A stretch of 64,000 nt of DNA, taken from NCBI RefSeq assembly GCF_014284305.1, contig NZ_JACOFW010000014.1, positions 52,773-116,772 of the forward strand. Reading direction: 5' to 3'. The first letter of the stretch is position 1; every line of letters begins with the position of its first letter. The stretch is from Affinundibacterium seohonense. GTDB taxonomy: Bacteria; Pseudomonadota; Gammaproteobacteria; Burkholderiales; Burkholderiaceae_D. Position numbers and translations under genes: made by a program. The notes below the pieces were generated by a model. The model was given only the letters and a program-made list of their open reading frames with translations. It was not told the origin of the DNA and made no database searches. Positions 25,332-34,359 of the stretch are shown here, piece by piece.

Positions 25332-28142
25332 TTACTTTCCGAGCTTAGCTTGGTCGCCAGCATTGATGATGGAAATTTGCTCCGGTTTGATTAACTGGCG
25401 CAAGGCGTCATTGACTTGCGCCAGCGTTAGTGCCGCCACTTTAGCTTCGAAAGCTTGATCGAATTTCATGGTGCGGTTAATCGCCAAATAACTAGCCAGC
25501 TGACCTGCCAGTCCCGCGTCTTGCGTGCGGCCGACTTCCTCTGCCTGTTTCCAACCTTTTTTCGCTTCCGTCAATTCAGCTTCGGTAAAGCCTTCTGCCA
25601 ACGCTTTTTGCACTTCTTCACGTAAGGCGGCTTCGACTTTGCCAGTATTTTGTGGTGCGCTTAAAGCATAGGCTGCCCAGAGTCCTGCAGGGTCTTGAGT
25701 TGGTACGTTTAGGAACGAACCAACACCGTAGGACAGGCCTTCCTTTTGACGAATACGATCTGCCAAGCGGCTACGTAAAGCGCCTCCGCCCAGCATGTGA
25801 TTGGCCATCAGTAAAGCTGGATAAATCGGCGCATCGTCTTTGATCGCGACGGGATGAACCGCGAGCAAGAAGCTGCTGGCTTTATCTGGTGTGTTCAATG
25901 TGATTTTTTCACCTGCCACAGCTTTCATGGTGCGTGCAACACGTTGATAGTTTTGTTTGGCTTTCCAGTTGCCAAATAAAGTGTTTAATTGTGCTTTCAG
26001 AGCGACACTATCAAAGTCACCGACCGCAGCTAGACTTGCATTGTCAGCACCAAAGTAGTTCTGATGAAAGGCCTTAATATCGTCTAGTTTCACGGCTTTG
26101 CTGGCAATCACTTGTTCAGGCAAAGTATCAATATGCAAGACATGGCCCGCAGGTGTCGCATCTGTCAAGCGTCCCATTGCATTGCTTGCCTGTGCTTGCG
26201 GCTCTGGAATCGATTGCTCGATTCTGCCGATCACGGCTAATTTGAATTCTTCGAATTCATTGACAGGGAAACTTGGTTTTTGCAACACGTCAGCAACGAG
26301 TTCGAGGGCGGCAGCTAATTTGTCGCGGGTTGCCGTGACATTGACGGTTACGCCTTCGGCGCTGCCTGCGATATTGACCTGCGCATTGAGTTTGTCAAAG
26401 CTGTCTTTAATTTCCTGACGTGACAAGCGCTCTGTGCCTTTGTTTAACAAGGCTGCTGTAAATTGCCCGACTTCGGCTTTGCCCTGCAAACTGGCTTCAG
26501 TGCCCATGCGTAAACGCAAACTGACGCTGACCGTTGCACCTTTGGTTTTCTTCGGTAAGAAAGCCAGCTTCATGCCATTCGCTAAGCTTGATCTTTGTGT
26601 ACGTTTTTCGATATTGGCGGGACTAGTATCAAAGGCTTCACCTTGTTCGACAACAGCTTGTCCTTTGTAATCCTTGACCATAGTCAAGACATTAGGCGTG
26701 GAGGGAACTTCAGTGCGGTCGGCGGTCTCCGTTGGGATAAATTTACCTAGGGTGCGATTACTCGACTTTAAGTATTTTTCGGCGGCCGCTTGTACTTCTT
26801 TCAATGTCATTTTTTCGATCTGATCGCGCTCAATAAAGAACAAACGCCAGTCGCCTGCTGCCATGGATTCCGTCAATGCGATGGTCAATTGCGCGGTATC
26901 GTTCAAAGCTAATTGAATTTGCTTGCGCGCCGCTTGTTTGGCTCTATCCAATTCTTCTTGCGTAATTGGTGAGCTCTTTAAACTTTCCAAAGTGGTGAGC
27001 AATGCGTCTTGCGCGGCATCTAGCTTATTTTCTTTCGGTACGATGGCGCCAAAGATGCCATAGCTAGGTTCGAGATTGCTGACGGTATTGTAGTTAATGG
27101 CTGTCGCGAGTTTGGTTTCTACCAAAGCTTTGTGCAGGCGGCCGCTTGGCGCACTCGTGAGAATATTAGCGACTAAACCTAAGGCAGCCGAATCAATATG
27201 CGCGGATGGTGCCATGTGATAACCCGCGCCAACAAATTGCGTGCCACCAGTGCGGCGTACGGTGACGGCGCGTTCACCATCTTGCGTTGGTTCAGTAGTG
27301 TATGTCGGATCAATCGTACGGTTAGGTTTAGGAATGCGGCCAAATAAGTCATTGACTTGCTTGAGAATTTTGGCGTCATCAAACTTACCGGCGATCATCA
27401 AAATCGCATTGTCTGGTTGGTAGTATTTTTTGTAAAAAGCACGTAGGCGAGGGATGTTGACTTGCTCAATATCGGAGCGCGCACCGATGGTGGATTTGCC
27501 ATAATTGTGCCAGTCATACGCGACCGCTTGAATCCGTTCGGTGGTCACGCCGATAGGATCACTTTCACCAATCTCAAATTCATTGCGAACGACGGTCATC
27601 TCGCCTTTTTGCGTTTTTGGATTCCACAAATCATTTTGATCAATGGCCGCGTTGATCATACGATCTGCTTCCATTGCCAGCATTTGTTTCAGGTTGTCTT
27701 CGTTGGCAGGAAAGGTGGCGTAGTAATTGGTACGGTCATACCAAGTTGTGCCATTAAATTCTGCGCCAGTCGCATTCAAAACTTCAACGGGTGACTTGGT
27801 ACCTTTTTTGATGCCGAAGTTGGCGCTAGGCTTAAATAAGAGATGCTCTAGCAAATGCGCCATACCAGTTTCACCGTAATTTTCGTGACGTGAACCGACC
27901 ATGTAGATCAAATTTGTCGTCAATGTTGGCTTACTCGCATCTGGAAATAAAACCACGCGCATACCGTTGCCGAGTCGATATTCGGTAATGCCTTCAACCG
28001 AGGTGACTTTGACTGGCGCGCTGATTTGTTTTGATTTAGTGGCGCTGATCGGCGTTGTGGTTGTGTCAGTTGCTGTGGCAGAAAATGCGATGCCAGGCGT
28101 CAAAATACCGGCACTCAACATAAGTAAGGTGATTAATTTCAC
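25332..28142 (-). CDS. M16 family zinc metallopeptidase, two-domain
   Basis: Pitrilysin-type protease of 936 residues with a signal peptide (about 1-23), so periplasmic. Two M16 halves are present: the first (about 50-480) has the inverted zinc motif HLLEH (His96, Glu99, His100) and the downstream ligand region VVRNEFEIGE; the second (about 510-930) keeps the fold but has no HxxEH, reading GQFTAALLNKGT at that place, the usual arrangement of an inactive partner domain. It likely degrades peptides of moderate length. The start codon is GTG at 28142, with AAGGA 7 bases before it. The phosphoesterase gene downstream may share its transcript. Confidence 0.93.
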   Translation of the reverse strand: MKLITLLMLSAGILTPGIAFSATATDTTTTPISATKSKQISAPVKVTSVEGITEYRLGNGMRVVLFPDASKPTLTTNLIYMVGSRHENYGETGMAHLLEHLLFKPSANFGIKKGTKSPVEVLNATGAEFNGTTWYDRTNYYATFPANEDNLKQMLAMEADRMINAAIDQNDLWNPKTQKGEMTVVRNEFEIGESDPIGVTTERIQAVAYDWHNYGKSTIGARSDIEQVNIPRLRAFYKKYYQPDNAILMIAGKFDDAKILKQVNDLFGRIPKPNRTIDPTYTTEPTQDGERAVTVRRTGGTQFVGAGYHMAPSAHIDSAALGLVANILTSAPSGRLHKALVETKLATAINYNTVSNLEPSYGIFGAIVPKENKLDAAQDALLTTLESLKSSPITQEELDRAKQAARKQIQLALNDTAQLTIALTESMAAGDWRLFFIERDQIEKMTLKEVQAAAEKYLKSSNRTLGKFIPTETADRTEVPSTPNVLTMVKDYKGQAVVEQGEAFDTSPANIEKRTQRSSLANGMKLAFLPKKTKGATVSVSLRLRMGTEASLQGKAEVGQFTAALLNKGTERLSRQEIKDSFDKLNAQVNIAGSAEGVTVNVTATRDKLAAALELVADVLQKPSFPVNEFEEFKLAVIGRIEQSIPEPQAQASNAMGRLTDATPAGHVLHIDTLPEQVIASKAVKLDDIKAFHQNYFGADNASLAAVGDFDSVALKAQLNTLFGNWKAKQNYQRVARTMKAVAGEKITLNTPDKASSFLLAVHPVAIKDDAPIYPALLMANHMLGGGALRSRLADRIRQKEGLSYGVGSFLNVPTQDPAGLWAAYALSAPQNTGKVEAALREEVQKALAEGFTEAELTEAKKGWKQAEEVGRTQDAGLAGQLASYLAINRTMKFDQAFEAKVAALTLAQVNDALRQLIKPEQISIINAGDQAKLGK

Positions 28143-28333
28143 GGAAAATCCTTAAAAAATACAACGAGGCGAACAACATAGTGGATTCGCTAATTATTTG
28201 CAATTAGCTAAAAGTAATAATGATAACTTTTGTCGGCAATGGTGACGTTTAATTCGGTATATTGCCATTTATGCTTGGATAATTTCTCAAAGTGTGAATA
28301 AAAATATTTTTGAATTAGTTATGCTTGTTGGCT

Positions 28334-29035
28334 TCATTCATCCGCAAACAGTGACGCCTGAGTTGTTACTGCCGTTTGTTGTGCTTTAGCTTTGCGTTGA
28401 GGCACTTCTGCAGGTCTTGCCCACATTTTTTCGGATGGATAAAGTTGAAGGAAGGCGCGTGCCATTTCTGGATTGCAGCAACTTAACCACTCGTCGTAAT
28501 CTTGTTCCGGCAAGATGACCAGCGAGCGTTTTTCTTCACCCGGTTTGTGGAAGCGCTTCATCAAGGGATGATCATCCGCATTGATCGTGATCTGTGTGAA
28601 GGAAAAACTTTGTTGACCGTCGGGCTCATCCCAACTTCGATACAGACCTGCAACGGCAAAATCGCTGCTGTCATGCAAGCCGATTTGCCAGCGTTCGGCC
28701 TTGCCATTCTCGTAGTTGGGTTCGAAAAAATCTTGCAAGGGAATCAGACACAATTGGCCTTCGCGCCAAGGTTTGGCATAGCTACGTAATTCCCCTAGGG
28801 TTTCAGCGCGCGCATTCATGGTGCTAAAGCGTTTTACACCGGGGGCGATTTTCGCCTTTGGGATCATGCTGTAATTACCCAATAGGGCGCGACGACGCTT
28901 TAGATCATCGTGGGTAATGAATGGTGCTGCGTAGTCTTGCCAGGTTTCAGGTCGCCATTCTTCGCCAGTTTGGTCGACGGCATTAAATTTTGCCGTGATC
29001 TGATCTTTACGAGTGGGGGTGTAATTAACGCACAT
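28334..29035 (-). CDS. SRAP/HMCES family protein (YedK-like)
   Basis: Predicted abasic-site DNA-protein crosslinker that shields AP sites in single-stranded DNA. The 233 residues begin MCVNYTP, placing the required Cys at position 2 after Met removal. Other conserved parts are KFSTMNARAETL, CLIPLQDFFEPNYE (catalytic Glu region), FAVAGLYRSWDEP, FTQITINADDHPLMKRFHKP (catalytic His) and MPVILP-like LVILPEQDYDEWL. Length is normal. No SOS box was recognised upstream, and the gene stands alone. Confidence 0.93.
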   Translation of the reverse strand: MCVNYTPTRKDQITAKFNAVDQTGEEWRPETWQDYAAPFITHDDLKRRRALLGNYSMIPKAKIAPGVKRFSTMNARAETLGELRSYAKPWREGQLCLIPLQDFFEPNYENGKAERWQIGLHDSSDFAVAGLYRSWDEPDGQQSFSFTQITINADDHPLMKRFHKPGEEKRSLVILPEQDYDEWLSCCNPEMARAFLQLYPSEKMWARPAEVPQRKAKAQQTAVTTQASLFADE

Positions 29036-29477
29036 AGGATGTTGATCGTGTTGATGAGTCGGCTCTATTGTCGCAAAAAAATGCGACCAGAGCGAATGCC
29101 TTTCAGAAAAAACAGAACATGGTGTGTGAAGGCAAGGATGAGGGATTGTCAGATTTGTTGAACGATATTTAAAAATATAACGAACGCCATTTCTTTACCA
29201 AATCGTCGTATGAAATGGCGGTGTAGTTTCTGAACTACCCTCACCCTAACCCTCTCCCGCATGCGGGAGAGGGAATATTTACACCCACCACTTATCGTTC
29301 TATTTCAAGTCCATTCATGCATTGCCATCGTGTAAGTCAGTCGCTATCAGCGTTTCCCGAATATACAAAATTTCACTCCCGACACTAGTGTCCCTCCGCA
29401 CTGAATGTACGCGGCAGAATACGAGTCGCCACGCCATCGCCGAGTAAGGAATCAACTTCTGTTATCAAGACGTGCAT
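29036..29477. other. Intergenic region with a REP-like palindrome
   Basis: About 440 bases with no convincing gene. The only structure I see is the palindromic repeat at 29236-29276. Confidence 0.5.
29236..29276. repeat. REP-like palindromic repeat
   Basis: A CCCTCACCCTAA lead is followed by a perfect 24-base palindrome (29250-29273, half-site CCCTCTCCCGCA). This CCCTCACCC...CTCTCCC pattern is widely dispersed between genes in proteobacterial genomes. Confidence 0.8.
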
Positions 29478-30254
29478 TTAGTCGTCGTCTGTTTTTCTTT
29501 TAGCTTGATCGGCTGCGCTGATTTGATCGCTGCGTTGGGTTTGCTGAGCTGTCGGCGCTTGTTGCCATTGCCAAACCCAAAAAGCGATTACCGCCAACAG
29601 TATAACAAGCGCGACACTGCGCCAAGTTGATGCGATGGCGGCACTGGCGATACGACGTTTTTTTCCGGTAATCATGGCTAGTGGTAGATTGTCTTTGTGC
29701 AAGTGGCTGGAAATAAGAACCGCAGCGATGTGAATAAACACGATGGCAAGCATGGCATTCGCAAGCAATTCATGGACTTCTTCGATCCACTCGCCGCCCA
29801 GATCGTTATACAGGGCGTAACCCGAGACGCTAATCGCTGCACCCAAGCCTAACAGTAAGAGGACGGCAATGGCACCAGCCGGATTGTGTCCTGTGAAATG
29901 TTCAGGTGATTTTGTCATGAGACTGCGTAAATACTGAAACACGGCGCTCGGGCTACGGACAAATTCAGAGAAGCGTGCATAGCGAGTGCCGATCACACCC
30001 CAAATAACACGGAAAGCGATTAAGCCACCCATGGTATAGCCCAGCGTTACGTGGAGCAGACGCCAGCTTTCGCTTTCGGCGGTCAGGTAAGCGCCTGTGA
30101 AACAGAGCGCAATTAACCAGTGGATTAGACGTACGGGTAGATCCCATACTTTGACATAGTCGGGTTTACTGTGACTGGCGAGTTCTGCGTGTGAAGTTGT
30201 AGTCTGCTGACTAGCATCACTAGCACTAGCGGGGGATGTGGACACGGTGTTCAT
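29478..30254 (-). CDS. Cytochrome b561 family protein
   Basis: Inner-membrane diheme cytochrome b of the CybB type, 258 residues. It has an extra cytoplasmic N-terminus (about 1-30, Ser/Thr-rich) before WDLPVRLIHW. Four or five membrane helices follow; histidines at LIHWLIA, LLHVTLGY, VHELLANAML and VFIHIAAV are suitable heme ligands. The gene begins within the last 29 bases of the cytochrome c gene, with AGGAGA before its ATG, so the two are translationally coupled. In related genomes a cytochrome b of this type forms an operon with the SHP and DHC cytochromes and is taken to be their electron partner. It has an extra C-terminal helix and a charged tail. Confidence 0.9.
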   Translation of the reverse strand: MNTVSTSPASASDASQQTTTSHAELASHSKPDYVKVWDLPVRLIHWLIALCFTGAYLTAESESWRLLHVTLGYTMGGLIAFRVIWGVIGTRYARFSEFVRSPSAVFQYLRSLMTKSPEHFTGHNPAGAIAVLLLLGLGAAISVSGYALYNDLGGEWIEEVHELLANAMLAIVFIHIAAVLISSHLHKDNLPLAMITGKKRRIASAAIASTWRSVALVILLAVIAFWVWQWQQAPTAQQTQRSDQISAADQAKRKTDDD

Positions 30255-30729
30255 TGAAATCTCCTAAATTTGCTTGTTGATGACAGGCTATGCAATTGGA
30301 TGGACTTTTGACTGCTGCTAGCTTCCAGGTCTGAGCTGATACGTCGTCATGCTTGTGGATAAACCAAGCGGAATTGGTGATCCTATGTTGCGGCACGTCT
30401 GCGGTGACGTCGGTGAATCGTTCGGGACTAAAGGCTGGTGCTAGCGGTGTAATACTTTTCCCGGTCAAGGCATGTTTGACGGCTTGGGTAGGTGGATTGC
30501 CATGACATGAGTCGCACCACCAATCACGGCCATGATTGGTGGTGAATAAAACCCGTCCGCGATCGGGCGAGACCGTCTGTTTAGACTGAGCTTCATATTG
30601 TTTGAGAATGCTCTGCGGTGTTTCTGCTTGTGCCGTTGCCGAGATTGCGAGACCGCACATCAGCGCGAAGCTGAGGGAGCAATGCAATATTGGTTTGGTG
30701 AATTTATTGGGAAATAGGATCTGATTCAT
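30226..30729 (-). CDS. Diheme cytochrome c resembling an SHP-DHC fusion
   Basis: Exported c-type cytochrome of 167 residues with a signal peptide (about 1-35) and two heme sites, CDSCH (72-76) and CIACH (146-150). The first part (about 38-108: ILKQYEAQ, RGRVLF, HALTGKSITPLAPAF, PERFTDVT) matches the sphaeroides heme protein/DUF1924 family. At that point the SHP pattern stops, before its Asn-containing second half. The remainder (about 110-167: HRITNSAWFIHKHDDV, VKSPSNCIACH, EHRVHIPR) matches the C-terminus of the diheme cytochrome DHC. These family matches are from memory. It looks like an in-frame fusion of two neighbouring genes. AAGGAGGC precedes the start. It is upstream of and overlaps the cytochrome b561 gene. 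Confidence 0.85.
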   Translation of the reverse strand: MNQILFPNKFTKPILHCSLSFALMCGLAISATAQAETPQSILKQYEAQSKQTVSPDRGRVLFTTNHGRDWWCDSCHGNPPTQAVKHALTGKSITPLAPAFSPERFTDVTADVPQHRITNSAWFIHKHDDVSAQTWKLAAVKSPSNCIACHQQANLGDFNEHRVHIPR

Positions 30730-30864
30730 AGCGCCTCCTTGTGTGACATCTTGGCTTATGAATCTTAAATTTGGCTTAAGGCTTGCTAGGCTCTTGCGTC
30801 AACCATGCGCTTTCTAAAGATAAAGTGGTAGAAGTTTGATCTGTATCAGTCCTGTGTGCGTTAT

Positions 30865-31473
30865 TTAAGCTGGGGACGTTTTTGCTACGATGCCTAATTC
30901 CGTCACGATCTCGCCAAGAGGCAGGTCAAATTTCTCAGCGGCGAACTCAGTCAGGGCTAATTGATAGGCAACACCGATACTGTTCACGGCGTTTAACGCA
31001 GCGAGGGTGCGATCATAAAATCCGCCACCATAGCCCAATCGGTAGCATTGCTGATTAAACCCGACGCAGGGAATGATCAGTAAATCTGGCACTACTGTTT
31101 GTTCGCGTTGCTGCGGGATTGGAATCCCGTAGTCATCTTGATCCATTGCATCATCGGGTGCCCAGGCGACGAATTTCAGTGCTTTAGATTTTGATACCAC
31201 GATCGGCAGGGCGAGCTGGTAGCCCTCATTGTGCAATTGTCGAAAACAATGTTGTAAGTCAGGCTCTTGTTGGATCGGCCAGTAGACGCCAATCAGTCGT
31301 GGAGCTAGTTGATGAATTCTTTGCCTTAATGTATCCGTAATTTGAAGATCCCATTCTTGCTTGCTTGTTAATGGAATATCGCGACGTAGTTGCCGTAAAT
31401 GCTGCCGTAGCTGCGAACGGGAGGGAGCGGTGACTGGCATTTGTTCTTTTACGCTATCTGGTGGCTGTGTCAT
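30865..31473 (-). CDS. fau: 5-formyltetrahydrofolate cyclo-ligase
   Basis: ATP-dependent enzyme (MTHFS, YgfA family) that converts 5-formyl-THF to 5,10-methenyl-THF in folate metabolism. The 202 residues show SRSQLRQHLRQLRRDIP, VYWPIQQEPDL (substrate site), LPIVVSKSKALKFVAW, DLLIIPCVGFNQQCYRLGYGGGFYDR in pieces with the ATP-binding GYGGGFYDR, and a C-terminal LPLGEIVTELGIV. The start is uncertain: ATG 31473 opens the frame, and a second in-frame ATG lies 33 bases inside. It diverges from slt over a region with a 32-bp duplication. 6S RNA often lies next to this gene, but I could not see one. Confidence 0.92.
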   Translation of the reverse strand: MTQPPDSVKEQMPVTAPSRSQLRQHLRQLRRDIPLTSKQEWDLQITDTLRQRIHQLAPRLIGVYWPIQQEPDLQHCFRQLHNEGYQLALPIVVSKSKALKFVAWAPDDAMDQDDYGIPIPQQREQTVVPDLLIIPCVGFNQQCYRLGYGGGFYDRTLAALNAVNSIGVAYQLALTEFAAEKFDLPLGEIVTELGIVAKTSPA

Positions 31474-31492
31474 ACTGTCAAAAATTGGTTAA

Positions 31493-31556
31493 TCAGTTAA
31501 TGAAACGCATCTGTATCTAATGTATCAGTTAATGAAACGCATCTGTATCTAATGTA
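31493..31556. repeat. Perfect 32-bp tandem duplication
   Basis: The 32-base unit starting TCAGTTAATGAAACGC and ending TCTAATGTA occurs twice back to back (31493-31524 and 31525-31556). It lies between the divergent fau and slt genes and may duplicate a promoter or operator. Confidence 0.95.
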
Positions 31557-31594
31557 CATGTTAACCGAGACCTCGTGGTTTTAAAGGAATTTGC

Positions 31595-33613
31595 TTGAAA
31601 ATGTCAGAACAAAAATTGGTAGGCAGATCAAATCGTCTGTTGATGTCGGGCGTCATGGCGCTATTGTCCTTGAGTTTAACGACGCCGCAATTGGCACAGG
31701 CCGAATATTCGCGCGAGCTTGCTGCATCGCTGGCATTTGACCCCGTACCTGGTGTCATTAATGATGACGATCGGTTTATGGCGCTGCGAGACGCGGCCAT
31801 TCACGATGACGCCAAAGCGGCGCAGATGCATGCATCACAGTTGGGCCAATATGCGATTCCCTCGTATGTGGATTACTATGTTTTACGAACCCGCATACGT
31901 TCCGTATCGGCTGCTGAAATTCAAGATTTTTTTAGAAAATATGCAGGCAGTGCGATCGCGGATCGATTGCGCAATGATTGGTTGTTGGTATTAGGGTTTC
32001 GCGGAGATTGGGCTAATTTCGACCAGCAATTGCCCTTGTATGTGGTCAATGATGATAGCCAAGTAAAATGCTATGCGCTGTTATCCAAGGTCGTAAAACA
32101 GCAGCGCGTGGCCGCTGACGCACGAGCTTTGATCACCTCGCCTAAACAATACGGCGATGGCTGCTACCAATTAATCAATGCCCTGTACGATCAGGGACAA
32201 TTCACGGATGCTGATATCTGGGCGCAAATGCGTATTGCCGCCGAGGCTTCAGCCATGCCGCTCGCCAAACGTTTAGGGAAAATGCTCAATATCCCCGAAA
32301 AACGTTTGATCGAGGCTATGGATAAGCCGAATAATTTATTCAAAAAAGAACCTGCCAATGATCGCCTCAGCCGCGAGTTATTTTTATTAGCTTTAGGTCG
32401 CGCAGCCAAGACCGATCCAGAAAAATCGGTCGCCGCCTTGCAAAAATTCGCAGGAAAACTAAGCGCAGCCGAAAAGACGCAAGCCTGGGCTAATATTGCC
32501 TTACCAGCCTCTCAGAAGTTACAAGCAGAAGCACTAGGGTATTGGAAACATGCGGACGGCGCCAGCTTGACTCTGGATGGCTATCAATGGCGAGTTCGTA
32601 TGGCATTGCGCGAGGGCGATTGGAAGATGGTGAAATCGTCGATTGCAGCGATGCCAGTCAGTTTAAAGAATCAGCCTGCTTGGGTGTATTGGCACGGTCG
32701 CGCTCTGCAACAAGAGGGTAAAAAAGAAGAGGCGCAGTCGATTTTTGCCAGCATTTCAGATCAGATGCATTTTTATGGGCAGCTCGCTTTGGAGGAACGC
32801 GGACAAAAAATAGGTGTGCCTCTGTCAATCAAGCCAGTAACACCAGAGGAATTGGCACCCATTGCCCAAAACCCTAATTTGCAACGCGCCTTAAAATTCT
32901 ATGCGATGAATTTACGTTTCGAAGGCACTCGCGAGTGGAATTGGGCTTTACGTAGTATGAACGAACGCGAATTATTGGCGGCAGCCGAGTTTGCAAGACA
33001 AAACGAATTACTCGATCGCATGGTCAATACCTCCGATAAGACCAAGTCTGATGTCGATTTTAATCAACGTTTTCCAACGCCGTTTAACGACAGTATGTAT
33101 AAAGCGACTCAGGCTGTCGGCGTCGATATGGCTTGGGTATATGGATTGATACGACAAGAGTCTCGTTTTGCTACAGCGGCTAAATCCCATGTTGGTGCAT
33201 CCGGTTTGATGCAGGTTATGCCTCAGACTGCCAAGTGGGTAGCAAAGAAAATCGGCTTGTCGAATTATGTGCCGCATCAAGTCAATGAAGTGGAAACCAA
33301 CATCGCATTAGGGACAAATTATCTCAATATGGTACTGACTGATTTAGGCGGCTCGCAAGCCTTGGCGTCGGCAGCCTATAACGCCGGACCTGGACGACCA
33401 CGCGCTTGGCGCTCGACCCTGACGCGACCCGTCGAAGGCGCGATATTTGCGGAGACGATTCCCTTTTTAGAGACCCGTGATTATGTTAAAAATGTATTGT
33501 CCAACGCCACCTATTACGCTGCGATTTTTGAAAAAAAACCACAATCCTTGAAAGCCCGTTTGGGTACGGTTGTACCAAAGGGAATGAGTGCTGACGAACC
33601 GGAATATCAGTAG
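31595..33613 (+). CDS. slt: Soluble lytic murein transglycosylase
   Basis: Periplasmic enzyme that cuts peptidoglycan glycan strands with formation of 1,6-anhydro-MurNAc. The 672-residue protein has a signal peptide (about 10-35, ending LAQA), a long alpha-solenoid U/L domain (about 40-500), and a C-terminal lysozyme-like SLT domain (about 500-640). The catalytic Glu is in YGLIRQESRF, followed by SHVGASGLMQVMPQTA and ALASAAYNAGPGRPRAW. The start is either TTG 31595 (AAGGA at 6 bases) or ATG 31601 (12 bases); the difference is two residues. The GST gene follows after 8 bases, so they form one transcript. Confidence 0.94.
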   Translation: MKMSEQKLVGRSNRLLMSGVMALLSLSLTTPQLAQAEYSRELAASLAFDPVPGVINDDDRFMALRDAAIHDDAKAAQMHASQLGQYAIPSYVDYYVLRTRIRSVSAAEIQDFFRKYAGSAIADRLRNDWLLVLGFRGDWANFDQQLPLYVVNDDSQVKCYALLSKVVKQQRVAADARALITSPKQYGDGCYQLINALYDQGQFTDADIWAQMRIAAEASAMPLAKRLGKMLNIPEKRLIEAMDKPNNLFKKEPANDRLSRELFLLALGRAAKTDPEKSVAALQKFAGKLSAAEKTQAWANIALPASQKLQAEALGYWKHADGASLTLDGYQWRVRMALREGDWKMVKSSIAAMPVSLKNQPAWVYWHGRALQQEGKKEEAQSIFASISDQMHFYGQLALEERGQKIGVPLSIKPVTPEELAPIAQNPNLQRALKFYAMNLRFEGTREWNWALRSMNERELLAAAEFARQNELLDRMVNTSDKTKSDVDFNQRFPTPFNDSMYKATQAVGVDMAWVYGLIRQESRFATAAKSHVGASGLMQVMPQTAKWVAKKIGLSNYVPHQVNEVETNIALGTNYLNMVLTDLGGSQALASAAYNAGPGRPRAWRSTLTRPVEGAIFAETIPFLETRDYVKNVLSNATYYAAIFEKKPQSLKARLGTVVPKGMSADEPEYQ

Positions 33614-33621
33614 GAGTAGCT

Positions 33622-34341
33622 ATGCAAACGAATGAAACGAATCTCGATCTGCAAACGACCTTAGCGCCTTTGCACAATGCCATGCGTAAGAGTAATTACA
33701 GATTGGTGATTGGTAACAAGAATTACTCTTCTTGGTCGATGCGTCCGTGGTTAGTCATGAAGAGCTTTGGGATCCCATTTGAGGAAATTAAAGTCCTGTT
33801 GGACAGACCTGATACCACCCAAAAAATATCTGAATATTCTTTGTCTGGAAGAGTGCCGGTGTTGTTGGGTGATGATCTGGTGATCTGGGATTCACTGGCA
33901 ATTTGTGAATATCTGGCCGAGCGTTTTCCGACTTATCACTTGTGGCCAGAAAATGTGGGAGCACGTGCGGCAGCGCGCAGTGTTTGTGCAGAAATGCATG
34001 CAGGTTTTAGTGCATTACGCACGGCGATGCCGATGAATATTCGTGCACGATTTCCTGGCAAAGGACGTACTGCTGGTTCACAAGCGGATATCGGTCGCAT
34101 CAGCGAAATCTGGGAAGATTGTTTGTCAACTTATGGCGCGCATCGTTTTCTGTTTGGTGATTTTTCGATTGCCGATGCTTTTTTTGCGCCTGTCGTGATG
34201 CGCTTTAAAAGCTATGGTGTGTCATTGGCGCCAGCCTTGCAGGCGTATTGTGAGCGGATTGAAGCTCATCCTGCTGTGACGCAATGGGTACTTGGCGCTT
34301 TGGATGAAAAAGATGATTTACCCAAATATGATTTTCCTTAA
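33622..34341 (+). CDS. Glutathione S-transferase family protein
   Basis: Cytoplasmic GST of 239 residues. A thioredoxin-like N-terminal domain begins about residue 24 (LVIGNKNYSSWSMRPWLVMK, Ser residues in the glutathione-activating position) and contains GRVPVLLGDDLVIWDSLAI (cis-Pro and the glutathione-contacting ES/DS). The helical C-terminal domain holds FLFGDFSIADAFFAPV. It resembles the YfcF/SspA-like bacterial GSTs. The first 20 residues are an extension not typical of the family, but AGGAG overlapping the slt stop supports the ATG at 33622. It is sandwiched between slt and cca on one strand, with short gaps. Confidence 0.9.
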   Translation: MQTNETNLDLQTTLAPLHNAMRKSNYRLVIGNKNYSSWSMRPWLVMKSFGIPFEEIKVLLDRPDTTQKISEYSLSGRVPVLLGDDLVIWDSLAICEYLAERFPTYHLWPENVGARAAARSVCAEMHAGFSALRTAMPMNIRARFPGKGRTAGSQADIGRISEIWEDCLSTYGAHRFLFGDFSIADAFFAPVVMRFKSYGVSLAPALQAYCERIEAHPAVTQWVLGALDEKDDLPKYDFP

Positions 34342-34359
34342 CTGGCGATCAGACGCGCG

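Noticed and set aside
28990..29060. LexA-type SOS box upstream of the SRAP gene
   Set aside because: No CTG-N10-CAG palindrome in the expected place.
31474..31594. 6S RNA gene beside fau
   Set aside because: The gap is only about 120 bases and is filled mostly by the 32-bp duplication; no extended 6S-like stem was seen.
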